A stretch of 64,000 bases of DNA from Siphonodentalium dalli (taxonomy: Eukaryota; Mollusca; Scaphopoda; Gadilida; Siphonodentaliidae), in assembly GCA_032622095.1 (NCBI GenBank), contig CP136067.1, forward strand, positions 75,046,705-75,110,704, written 5' to 3'. The position numbers were made by a program, and so were the translations under genes. The notes beneath the pieces were generated by a model. The model ran no database searches. It was not told the origin of the DNA and was given only the letters and a program-made list of their open reading frames with translations. The stretch's first letter is position 1. Each line of letters opens with the position of its first letter. Shown here piece after piece: positions 23,595-33,230 of this stretch.

Positions 23595-25180
23595 GATGAG
23601 GAAGGCAGTTGAAACTACAATAATGGATTCATGGGACTACAAACGAAAGCTAAGTTATATATATATTCTTTATTTATTAGGTTTATGACTTTAGCCCTAT
23701 GATCATGACTTAATTTCTACATGACAAATTTTATATTAGTGCTAATTTCAGGTTCATATGTTGAAATATAACAATACATATTTTATAACCAATAGGAGGA
23801 TTTTATGTCATCATGTCTTCAATTAAATTAAGTCAATCCTACTCTGATATTTATGAATTAGTTGCACATCCAGATTATGTATGATTCAACGAGAAGGGCT
23901 AGATAAATATTCCTACACAAAGGATAGTTATGGAACCAAGTACATGGTCTAATTCCTAATAGTGTTCTGTTCAGATGATTCATAAGGTATAACTCAAGGA
24001 ACCATATTTCTAGCCTTTTAGGCGGTGTTAAATATTAGTTCCAAGTAACTAATTATAGCCATATATGGCGGTGTCAATAACTAATTCAATCCAGTATCTT
24101 AGCCTTAGTATCTTTCCTCCGACTTCATTTTATTTTTTTGTAATTAGGAATTCGCGACCACGGAATTAGCTTAAACAAGTAAACCATTTCCTTGCAAATA
24201 TCGTCAATTCACGAAAAACGGAAGTGCCGCCATTGTTGTTGTAGTATATTCGTATTCCCTTGTCATTGTTCGGCAAACCTCGCCGATTTCTCGAAAGCGG
24301 AAACCAGAAAACACGCGATACTTGTGCCGGAATATGTATTAACTACCGGTAGTAAATCGAAAGTAACCGGATATTTTGCCGATTGCACATGGCGATTGAA
24401 TATGGCGGAAACACTTCCGTGTGCGGATAGATCCGGAGTTTTAGCTATTAAACTTCCCAAATGCGTTCATATGAATCAGAATAGAAACATCATGGCGCCT
24501 GTCAACTATAGCACAGACATGTTGTCGTGCGTGAACCGGTACCACACGGATTCTGAACTGACAGAAAAGGACATAGTAATAAAATGTCGGATTAAAAATA
24601 ATTCTGACACTTTTTAAATCGACCCAAAGCTCAAAATTCGATTATTATAGTTTATCCACCTCTCACCGCATCCACCCTGAAAAATAAAATGAAAAAATAA
24701 AATAAAATGAAGTACCCGCCCGCCCCTGTTTTTTTCCCTCATGTTACCCTAAACTCAGGTATTCTTCCTTTTGGCCTTATAGGCAGTGTCAAGTATTAGT
24801 TCTAAGTAACTAAAATTAAAGCTGGTGTTAACGATCATAATACATTCATATATGCAATGTTGAGCTTCAGTTGACATATATAACATAATCTGGTGACTTC
24901 TCGACAATTCACAAATATCAGGATATTTACACTTCATATATAATATCTACAAGGTAGAATGCATAACTGTTCTATAACTTCTATTGCCTACATATATCAT
25001 TCATATTCTATTGATTCCTCATTCAAATATGTTCATCATATATATAGATATAGGCACGTTTCTGTTCTACTTCTGTATCTTTTACGTCCAAGAGATCAGG
25101 CATGTTTCTGTTCTATTTCTGTATCTTTTACGTCCAAGAGATCACTGTGGGTTCCATAGTACGTTCAATCCCGGTGAAAA
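23595..25180. other. Mostly non-coding; possible TIR element at 24125-24715
   Basis: CTTCATTTTATTTTT at about 24125 and its complement AAAATAAAATGAAG at about 24702-24715 could be inverted ends, but no target duplication is visible. A short phrase (GGCRGTGTYAARTATTAGTT) is duplicated at about 24012 and 24782. A 47-bp tandem duplication lies at 25054-25146. Confidence 0.35.
24192..24617 (+). CDS. Hypothetical ORF within the possible TIR element
   Basis: The open frame encodes about 141 residues (the start is a non-ATG codon; ATG codons occur inside). It contains many cysteines early (CRHCCCS), then mixed composition, with no domain I recognise. Its position between the inverted CTTCATTTTATT sequences suggests an element gene or a stranded host exon. 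Nothing else supports it. Confidence 0.2.
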   Translation: MQISSIHEKRKCRHCCCSIFVFPCHCSANLADFSKAETRKHAILVPEYVLTTGSKSKVTGYFADCTWRLNMAETLPCADRSGVLAIKLPKCVHMNQNRNIMAPVNYSTDMLSCVNRYHTDSELTEKDIVIKCRIKNNSDTF

Positions 25181-26310
25181 ATGAGATAAGCAAAGTTATT
25201 AGATGAGAAACTGAAACTGTAAGTATTGGAAGTATTGGAAGAATACGGTATAAGAGGGCAACTACATACATGGCTAACATCCTTCCTCACCAAAAGAAAA
25301 ATGAAAGTAGTACTTGAAGGCCACAGTTCCACCGAGGTAGACGTGGACTCCGGAGTACCGCAGGGAACAGTATTGGGGCCTCTCCTGTTCCTTTGCCATA
25401 TTAATGACTTACCGGACACAGTGTCATCAACAGTACGACTCTTCGCAGATGACTGTCTGCTATACAGACAAATAAACTCCATCAAAGACCAGGTCATACT
25501 CCAACACGACTTAAAGAGCCTTGAGACATGGGCAAAAAACTGGGGCATGACATTCAACGCCAAAAAATGCTACGTGATGAGTCTAAAAGGAAAACACAGC
25601 AAATACTACACGCTGGATGGCGAAATACTCAGCCAAGTCAACACCAACCCATATCTTGGTATCCAGATTTCTAAAGACCTGAAATGGACATCACAGGTGA
25701 ACAACACGGCCAAGAAAGCTAGTGCCACACTCGGTTTTCTCAGAAGAAACCTGAAGTTTATGCCAGAAAAATCCAAGAGAACTGCCTACATATCATTAGT
25801 AAGATCAATAATGGACTATGGAGCTATAGTTTGGGACCCCTACCAGCAGAAAAATATTCAACGAAAGGCAGCAAGATTCATCACTGGAGACTACAGGTCA
25901 AGAGAAGATGGCAGCATGACGAGAATGTTGAAAGAACAACAATTACCAACACTTCATGCTGTCGAAAAACACAGCGCCTAACCTACTTTTATAAGGTGGC
26001 AGAGGGTCTGGTACCGGCTATACAAACAAACAACTTCCTAACTAAGGCTAAGGCAAGGAGGAGAATCAAACCAAAACAATTCAAGGACCATCAAACAACA
26101 AATATCCTTGAGAGGAGAGAGACGAACAATAATAAGTGCTTTGAAATACCATCAACATCCTGTGACCAGTACAAACATTCATTCTTTGTGGACACAGCAG
26201 TGTACTGGAACAAATTACACCAAGACGTTGTTGCACTAAACACACCAGAAGAATTCGCAGCTGCGCTATCAGAAACATCTGCAGCAGCTGTTGGCGCCGC
26301 GCAATAACAT
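25180..26310 (+). mobile_element. 5'-truncated LINE
   Basis: The unit begins inside the RT domain, after the first catalytic motif, and ends after the polyprotein stop near 26307, followed by a short 3' region. I could not fix the ends or a target duplication. The RT type resembles the Jockey/CR1/RTE-X group; I cannot place it further by eye. Confidence 0.8.
25226..26307 (+). pseudogene. LINE reverse transcriptase, C-terminal part, one frameshift
   Basis: The first frame (25226-25981) has the RT motif SGVPQGTVLGPLLFLCHIND (about residues 42-61) and the catalytic FADD box (about residues 73-76, FADDCLLYR). The thumb segment PYLGIQISKDLKW follows, then a LVRSIMDYGAIVWDP segment. Near 25975-25982 the frame shifts, and the typical LINE C-terminus (YFYKVAEGLVPA and on) continues in the next frame to 26307. 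The first RT aspartate and the endonuclease are missing by truncation. Truncation plus frameshift means it cannot act in cis. Confidence 0.88.
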
Positions 26311-26410
26311 CGCCCACCGCCCGTCCTATCATACCAAATTGGTTACTTGGACGTATTTATCCAGATCCAGATTCATAACTTTTATTCTCCCGCATCAGGG
26401 TATGACTTGT

Positions 26411-27323
26411 CAGTCCTTCGATTTTGAGGCGCGCAATTGCGCTTGCGCACCTTGGCGCACGCGGATCTAAAAACCAGCGAGTTATTAAATGCGCACGCCG
26501 AAAAATTTAAATGCGCGCGTCGGAATTTGCAGCCAGTGAACGAGATTTTAACAAACAGCACATCAATGGTTAAACGCCGACAAGACTATTCACCGTGTAT
26601 CTTTCTCAGCAGCGATGACATTGATTACGAACATAATAACAAAGATCAAAGCGGCCGCCGGCGTCTTTCTCACTCAATGATTGGGGTACACCTCGTCACA
26701 ACTGCTGCACGTGCGAGTTCCCGCAAAAAACAGTGTCAATTCTTTGGCAGCCTCGTTTGATGTTTCGGCATGCGGGATTCGCCGATTCATTTGAATATTA
26801 TTGCCATAGATTAGGTTTTAAGTTTAACTATACTTCGAAGCTATACTTCGAAGCCAGTATCTTTCGACTCGGAGAAAAATGGACATTGGAGCCTCCTCAA
26901 ATACCGACTCTATCAAAACGAAAGAGAGCCCCGGTTGATTCCGGTGAATCTGATTGCGGTAACGATTCCACTTCCGAGTTTGAAGTTTTAAGCGACTGCG
27001 AGTCTGGTGAGCATGCGCTCTCAGACGCGGAAGTGGACTCATTACCGTGATTAGCTTCACCTGGATTGCCAGATAATCGGATTATTGTGGACTAGATATT
27101 GTACTACAATATAAACATATGTTTTTATTTCTGTTTTCACTTTAAGTTGCCAAAGGCACACTTGGAATTACACGTGTGTATCATTATAATTGTGTTTGTC
27201 TTTATTCAGTAATCATTTCATCCATGTTAATTTGAATTGTGCTCCCGCAAAAAAGGCGCGCGCAAATTCCAAAAGCTCCGAGCAATATATCGCGCACCTA
27301 CGTTTTCCAAATTCGAAGGACTG
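26411..27323 (+). mobile_element. TIR element of unassigned superfamily, 913 bp
   Basis: The inverted ends CAGTCCTTCGATTTTG and CAAATTCGAAGGACTG (one mismatch) are directly flanked by a 6-bp repeat ACTTGT (26405-26410 and 27324-27329). GC-rich GCGCGCAATTGCGC-type motifs lie inside the left end. Two overlapping open frames (26437-26760 and 26733-27050) have no recognisable domain. The second ends in a basic SKRKRAP stretch and then a Ser/Asp/Glu-rich tail. A 6-bp duplication fits few known superfamilies. Confidence 0.65.
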
Positions 27324-27386
27324 ACTTGTACAAAATCATAATATAGAATTAGATCCCAAACAGGTGTTGTTGCTGTTACTTTCTGA

Positions 27387-28530
27387 CGGAACGTCGAAAT
27401 ACCAAGCAGAACCAAGCTGAAGAAAACTAATGCGGAAAATGACACTTAAAGCATGTTTTGTGGTGTATAATGAAGAAATAAACCATAATAATGCAACATG
27501 ACGTGGTTTTTTTTGACTTTTGATATCACAGCGAGCGTAAAACTAGAAAACAGTGCGGCGATCGCGAAAAACTTCAGCTTGGTATTTCGTCGTTTACAGG
27601 TACTGCTTGGTTTATCAGCGAAGGTGATAATTAATTTTCGGGAACATAATTATGGCACTGCGCGGTAGAGCCTTTGTTGCTGATTAATTATCGATGTGCG
27701 ATCGCGGCTTACTCTGGCTTACCGAAAATATTTCAGGGATGTTTTGACAGTGATATTCAAGCTAGGTTTCACAGGTTTCATAGAAACCAAAATGGTTGAA
27801 TAAACAATATATAAGTGATGATTAAATGAGTTAATGGTGTCATATCCATGCCTATATAGAGGTCTCATATTTTCTATTTCTCCATTCTGATCATTGATAT
27901 GAGTAAATTACAACATGCCTTCAAAGTCAATACTTTATCCATGTGGTGTATGTGCCGAGGAATGTCATGAGATTCGCAGCATCGGATGCGATCTTTGTGA
28001 TCGTTGGTTCCATTTGGACTGTGAACAGCTGAAGATAAGTGATTTCCGCAAATCCCATCTGGCAGATATTAATTATCACTTATCAGCGGATAAACTAATC
28101 CATGAGACAGAAGTTTGTGTTCGCGTTATACAAAACATCTAACAAAACACTCAGTATTGAACCAAACTTCGTATAGTAATAGTTTGAACGTGAATACATA
28201 TACCGGTACCAGATAAAGGACGAGGGGAGTTTAAACAAGTCGATACTACTGGTTGTGATAGAAATTATTAGTCTTTTGGCGAACCAAGCAATTCTATATA
28301 TCGCTGATAAACCAAGCAGTAGCCAGTACCTGTAAACGACGAAATACCAAGCCGAAGTTTTTCGCGATCGCCGCACTAGTTTTATGCTCGCTGTGTCATC
28401 AAAAGTCAAATAAAACCATGTCATGTTGCATTATTATGGTTTATTTCTTCATTATACACAACAAAACATAAGTGTCATTTTCCGCCTTAGTTTTCTTCAG
28501 CTTGGTTCTGCTTGGTATTTCGACGCACCC
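27387..28530 (+). mobile_element. Long-TIR, MULE-like element with PHD-finger ORF, 1144 bp
   Basis: The arms 27387-27620 and 28302-28530 are inverted over about 230 bp (core CGTCGAAATACCAAGCAG) with few differences. An 8-bp repeat CTTTCTGA flanks them at equal distance on both sides (27379-27386 and 28531-28538). Very long arms plus an 8-bp duplication fit MULE-type elements. No transposase is present. The only gene content is a partial PHD finger. Confidence 0.8.
27915..28142 (+). CDS. Partial PHD-finger protein within a TIR element
   Basis: ATG at 27915 opens 75 codons. Residues 8-36 form the first two thirds of a C4HC3 PHD finger: C10, C13, C25, C28, H33 and C36, with the usual Trp before the histidine (CDLCDRWFHLDC). 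The last cysteine pair is missing: after residue 37 the frame enters unrelated sequence and stops. PHD fingers read histone tails, often H3K4 methylation or the unmodified tail. Either the protein is truncated, or the last part lies in an exon that I cannot see. The neighbouring 29037-34640 element also encodes a PHD finger, of a different sequence. Confidence 0.6.
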   Translation: MPSKSILYPCGVCAEECHEIRSIGCDLCDRWFHLDCEQLKISDFRKSHLADINYHLSADKLIHETEVCVRVIQNI

Positions 28531-28563
28531 CTTTCTGAAGATCACCGGTCCTCTCATAAGTTA

Positions 28564-28676
28564 ACAACAACCAACGATATCATAATGCACGTGACATCGC
28601 AATCGTCTGAACAAACTATCAACGATCTCGTCGGGCCCGATTCCTCCACTGACGATTGTATCGTGGTCGTCTGAAG
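28564..28676. repeat. Partial copy of the 39391-39714 MITE family
   Basis: CAACGATATCATAAT, CAATCGTCTGAACAAACTAT, CGATCTCGTCGGGC and the terminal ATCGTGGTCGTCTGAA match the reverse complement of 39393-39510. Only one end is present. Confidence 0.8.
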
Positions 28677-29036
28677 GTACACTCCCGAACAGTCGTAATT
28701 TTTGTTTTGTCGAAAAATTGAGCGCACGGCCACGAGAGTGCGTCGAAATAAGACGCCGGCGTCGAATTTTCAACGTAAAATCGGGGTGTTACGAATTATA
28801 TACACAGTAGTCAACATTTTAATGCTATTACTTAAAACAATTGATATAATTATCGCGATTTCATCGTTTAATTTCAACGAAAAATTACCGTTTTCTGCCC
28901 AAAAAATCGACGCTTCCTGAACACTATAAATAACCGGTGTTCAATGCGCATGCGTAAGACTAAAACCTTACTTATTTGACAACCATACTTATATGTCAGA
29001 ACACCGGGATCACTGCGGATTTGCATACTCTAACTG

Positions 29037-29077
29037 GGTAGACGAAGATGGCAATCAGTTGAGATGCGGTTACGAAA
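29037..29077 (+). repeat. Left terminal inverted repeat
   Basis: 41 bp starting GGTAGACGAAGATGGCAATC and ending GCGGTTACGAAA. It matches the reverse complement of 34600-34640 with two mismatches. Confidence 0.85.
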
Positions 29078-29584
29078 TTTTATCTGCGATTACGTTATGG
29101 GACCGGAGACTCCCAGGTAGCGATATTGGCATTAACGAACTATCGTTTTGAAGTTTAATGGCGGACTTTTACGAAAGTGTCTCGACTGCGTTGTATTTTG
29201 CCGTCATCACATTATTATTGCAATGATGATTATGTGCAGTTTATTTTAACTTTTGCACTGCAGCGTAATGGTAAGTTAGGTGTTTGTTGTTATTTATTAT
29301 ACGATTATTTATTATTTTATGACAGCGATAATCCGATTGTTAGCAAAAACAAGGTCAAACTCAAACTTTGAATTGTGTAGTAGATTTGGCAGTCCGGCTG
29401 AAGTGCGCATGCGCGGGATAACACCGGCAGAGATAATTACCACGCCGACCAACAATCACTACGACCTGCTTGCTCGATATAAATCCATCAGCATCAGCCG
29501 GCCAATGACAACAATCGACGGACACTCTCTACGACGACTTGCGGGGGATACGGCACAACATATACTTGTGTAAGTCTACTTTAG

Positions 29585-31084
29585 TGGCGTCGTCGACAGG
29601 ATTGGATTAACACTCAACGAAGCGACACAGAAATTCAGTTGATTTTCCGATGGTTACTGTGGAAAGAAGAGCCGACCGAGGAGATCCTGTTCCGATCGAG
29701 CCCAGAAGCTAAAAACTACTGGATCAATCGAAAACGATTCCTCATGAGGGATGGGCTCATTCACCGCAAACGCCGGGACGGGACACCGGTCTTGTGGATC
29801 CCACAGGCTTACCGGCAAGAACTCTTATCCCTTTGCCATGACTCTCCAGTGAGCGGCCATCAAGGATGGTCCCGAACTAAAGAGAGGTTAAAAACGCAGT
29901 ATTACTGGTACCACATGAGTACAAAGGCGGAAGAGTTCGTGAAGTCGTGCCGAGAATGCAACCTGCACAAGAAGCCTTCTAGAAAGGCACGATACCCTCT
30001 GACCATCTATCAATCCGGGGCGCCAATGGAAAGGATCCATATTGATTTCATTGGCCCGCTAACCAAAACCGCGGATGGGAACGAACACATCTTAATGATG
30101 GTGGAACAATTCACCAAATGGGTTGAATGTATACCGTTGCCATCACAGACGGCAGAACAGACGGCAACAGCTGCGGTGATAGGATTTTTCTGCAGATTTG
30201 GTTTTCCGCTACAAATATTCTCGGATCAAGGCAGAAATTTTGAGAGTGCAGTATTTACGCAGATGTGTGAAATGTTACACATTCATAAAGCAAGGACAAC
30301 CCCCTATCACCCCTCTAGTAATGGGCAAGTGGAACGCTACAACCGGACACTGATGGATGCGGTTCGCTGTTTCGTATCCAAGAAAAGCAATGACTGGGAT
30401 AAACATGTTCCCCTCGTCGCCAGCGCAATGCGTTCCTCCTTAAATCGGAGAACGGGATACACCCCGAACCGACTAATGTTGGGAAGAGAGGTAAACCATC
30501 CAGCAGATATAGTCTTCAAACCGCCTTCCGTGAGGGCTGACAGCTACTTGCCAGAGTATGTCCAAACTTTACAAGAGGGACTAAGGGAAGCACATGCAAG
30601 TGCCCGTAAATCACTGGAAACCACACAATATGTGATGAAGAGGGACTATGACGTGAAGGCCAAGATCGTCCAATACAAACCAGGGGATGCGGTTTACCTA
30701 TTGGACCCAAGCATTAAAAAAGGGCAGAGCAAGAAACTCTGTCCAGTATGGAAGGGGCCGGGCCTAGTTTTAGACCAGGTGATGCCATACATATTCCGGG
30801 TACAGATGTATAGAACAATGATGACAGTCAACCACGACCGTCTGAAACCCTGTAATGACAGGGACTTGCCAGACTGGCTGAAAAAACGACGAAGGAAACA
30901 GAAAGACATTAGTTCAAAGCAAGCCACCTATTGTACATGTGGGAAGGGAGATGACGGTCGCCTTATGATTCAATGTGAAACTTGCTTCGACTGGTACCAT
31001 GCAGCTTGCTTAGGCTTGACGCAGGAAGACGTTGATAGGGTAACGAAATATCTGTGTGATTCCTGCAGAATAGGCAGGGACTAA
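29585..31084 (+). CDS. Gypsy-type integrase with C-terminal PHD finger
   Basis: The frame is open from 29585 (after a stop at 29582) to the stop at 31082-31084, and has no early ATG. The protein therefore probably begins in an upstream exon. Numbering residues from 29639: an H2C2 zinc finger (H67, H74, C104, C107), then an RNase H-fold catalytic core with D136, D196 and E232 (D,35,E spacing, all intact), then the C-terminal SH3-like segment around WKGPG (371-375). A PHD finger follows at 431-476, with CTC, MIQCETC, DWYHAAC and LCDSC. The Met before the third cysteine and the Trp before the histidine are the pattern of H3K4me3-reading PHD fingers. The integrase would cut and join element ends in the nucleus; the PHD may steer it to active chromatin. 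No internal stop is present, so this copy looks functional or young. Confidence 0.9.
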   Translation, partial: WRRRQDWINTQRSDTEIQLIFRWLLWKEEPTEEILFRSSPEAKNYWINRKRFLMRDGLIHRKRRDGTPVLWIPQAYRQELLSLCHDSPVSGHQGWSRTKERLKTQYYWYHMSTKAEEFVKSCRECNLHKKPSRKARYPLTIYQSGAPMERIHIDFIGPLTKTADGNEHILMMVEQFTKWVECIPLPSQTAEQTATAAVIGFFCRFGFPLQIFSDQGRNFESAVFTQMCEMLHIHKARTTPYHPSSNGQVERYNRTLMDAVRCFVSKKSNDWDKHVPLVASAMRSSLNRRTGYTPNRLMLGREVNHPADIVFKPPSVRADSYLPEYVQTLQEGLREAHASARKSLETTQYVMKRDYDVKAKIVQYKPGDAVYLLDPSIKKGQSKKLCPVWKGPGLVLDQVMPYIFRVQMYRTMMTVNHDRLKPCNDRDLPDWLKKRRRKQKDISSKQATYCTCGKGDDGRLMIQCETCFDWYHAACLGLTQEDVDRVTKYLCDSCRIGRD

Positions 31085-31114
31085 TTGCTGTCTTTCTTTT
31101 TCCTCTGGTTGCAG
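31085..31114 (+). promoter_or_regulatory. Strong 3' splice acceptor between the two genes
   Basis: Directly after the integrase stop lies a pyrimidine-rich tract (TCTTTCTTTTTCCTCTGG) ending in TTGCAG at 31114. The first ATG of the KptA-like gene is 17 nt further on (31132). By inference, the second protein is made from a spliced transcript that skips the integrase. A donor (GTAAGT) lies at about 29570. Confidence 0.5.
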
Positions 31115-31131
31115 GTACATGTACACGCCGC

Positions 31132-33230
31132 ATGTCATCTGAGGAGGAAGGTCTTTTAGAGGAAGGACGGCCTTGGAGGGCTCGATACAGCACAGCTGTA
31201 ACAGCCGGAACCCCAAGGTCACCTTCAAAACGGGAAGTCACCATCAGTGATGGTAAAATAGCAGCCATCTCTGATGGCGAACTAAAAGGGAAGTGACCAT
31301 CGGTGATGGTATAAACCAAGAACTCAGGAGATCACCAAGGAAGTGGGGACCAGTGAGCCTAGCCACCGACAAGGATGGTCCATCCCTAACTAAGCTTTCT
31401 AGACTGGGAGGAACACCCAAGAGAAGGGTGGTAATCACGGACAAGCCATCTCTGATGGCTTCACCAACGATCGATCAGCGGGAAGTCGGGAACCAGCCAT
31501 CACAGATGGCATTGAGACCCAAACAACCTGAGGGGGGGCAGCCATCACAGATGGCATTGAGACCCACACAACCTGAGGGGAACCAGCCATCACAGATGGC
31601 ATTGAAACCCACACAATCTGAGGAACTAGCCCAATTAGGACGGTTCCTAGTGGGCATGATGAGGCATGGTAACAATATGCCAGAAGAATGGAAAGGGAGT
31701 ATGGCGGCCAATGGAAGCTTACCCCTGGATTTGATCCTCTCCCATCCACAACTGACAGGGGTGTCTCAAGATACCATTATAGGGATGGTTGACACCGATG
31801 AAAAACAACGATGGGGTCTAGAAATGAGCCTGGAAGACACTAGCCATCCCCGATGGCTGTTGAAAGCACGACAGGGCCATAGTGACACCATGCCAGTGAC
31901 AGAGGAGGGGCTATGCCCTGCTACACTAGAGACCTGCCCAGCGGCAGTGCATGGCACATTCCACCGCCACTGGGAAAGCATTAAAGCACAGGGACTGAGC
32001 CGGCGAAAACGGAAGCATATTCACTTTGGCCACGATGATAAAGTCTTGGGAGTGGGGGCAAGAACCAACGCCGAAATACTTATGTATCTGGACGTACCCC
32101 AGTGCCTGGAGGGAAACAGAATCCCAATATTTCTAGCTGAAAATGGGGTTATCCTAAGCCCGGGAAATAGGGATGGCTTTATCCCCATGCCCTTTTTCCA
32201 CCAAGTGATTGATCGCCAGACGGGGACGACAATATGGAAACCCCTGGAACTGCCTGTCCCATCCAGGAGGGATAGCGTGGAGATGCCCATCATCGAATCC
32301 GACTCCGACAGTGAGAGGGAAGATCAATCAGTCAGTCAACAAAAGCAGCTGGAAATGCCAACTGTGATGGCAACGAGTGGGAGAGATGAAGGTGACATCC
32401 AGAAATTGCTGGGGGTGACCCAAACAGGGCAATTAGAAGAATCCATCACCCCGATGGAAGTAGATCCACCCTCGGAGTCTAGAGTAGACCCACCAACGAT
32501 AGACCCACCAACGATAGACCTCGGCAACGGAGGCGCACTAGGAGATCCATCACCGATGGACCCTAATGTGATCGGTCGACAGCTCAGAACTGAGATTGCT
32601 AGGGGAGATATCTCAAAGGAAGGGGTGGCACAGGTCATACAGGACATGACCAGCAATGAAAACCTGCTACCGGCAGCCATCCTTTTCCAGATCCTTTACG
32701 GAAGACCCGGCTTCATGTTAAAGGAAAAGGCCTTGGAGTTACTGGATGGCCAATATAGACTGGCGCTAAGATTAGAGAAGCTCTCGTGGATCGGCGCAGC
32801 GAGGCAAGAGGGAGAGTTCTATCACTCCAACACATGGAACTCTATACACCTCCAGTACACCAGCAACGATCCCATCAAGGAGGACGTGCGGCTAAGGGTG
32901 GTAGGAGGGGCAGAGAGAGTTCTCTATATGAAGGACACGGCTATGGAAACCTCATCATTTGTCATGGACCTAAAACCGGTAGAGTCAATGGAGGTAACCC
33001 CACAACCCAGCCATCCACAGAAGCCAGGGAGATCTGCGAAAGGGACTTCAGGGAAGTCACAACCAAATGCTGCACAGACCCTGACATATGGGAAGTCTCA
33101 GCCTCAACAGGCGCCTGTAAAGCGGAAACAGACTTCACCGAAGTCGCAGCAGCAGGTCTCGCAGACTTCAGGGACTTTCGTCGAACAACATATTGCTAAA
33201 TATCACGATTCGGGCAATTTTATACTATAG
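31132..33230 (+). CDS. KptA/Tpt1-like RNA 2'-phosphotransferase domain protein, one frameshift
   Basis: The first frame starts at ATG 31132 and stops at 31296 after 54 codons. The second (open from 31293) continues for 645 codons. A repeated EVTISDG-type segment crosses the break in both frames, which points to a one-base indel at the AAAAGGG near 31285-31290. Numbering from 31293, residues about 113-305 match the Tpt1/KptA family: MMRHG (R124-H125, the catalytic Arg-His pair), DEKQRW (169-174), KARQGHS (191-197), VHGTF (219-223), KHIHF (241-245), GART (255-258) and NGVILSPG (284-291). In the family signature IRAxQGHS the first Arg is Lys here. Tpt1 uses NAD+ to remove the 2'-phosphate left by tRNA splicing. 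The flanks (N-terminal PSQMALRP repeats, an unknown 425-560 segment and a Gln/Lys-rich tail) are not in known Tpt1 proteins. Confidence 0.85.
31230..31620 (+). repeat. Cluster of CCATC-N3/4-GATGG mini-hairpins inside the coding region
   Basis: ACCATCAGTGATGGT, GCCATCTCTGATGGC, ACCATCGGTGATGGT and AGCCATCTCTGATGGCT, plus three AGCCATCACAGATGGC, lie within 400 bp, with more diverged copies to about 32570. Copies fall in different reading frames (read as TISDG, PSLMA or PSQMA), so the DNA or RNA, not the peptide, is what recurs. Confidence 0.75.

Noticed and set aside
28934-29427. CCGG-TGTT...AACA-CCGG, which looks like a Ginger1 or solo-LTR boundary
   Set aside because: It crosses the left TIR of the 29037-34640 element instead of nesting with it, and the inner similarity is mostly a GCGCATGCG motif that is common by itself.
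31435-31749. Minus-strand ORFs of about 80-105 codons opposite the KptA gene
   Set aside because: They mirror the repeated GATGG palindromes on the other strand and overlap a recognised domain gene.
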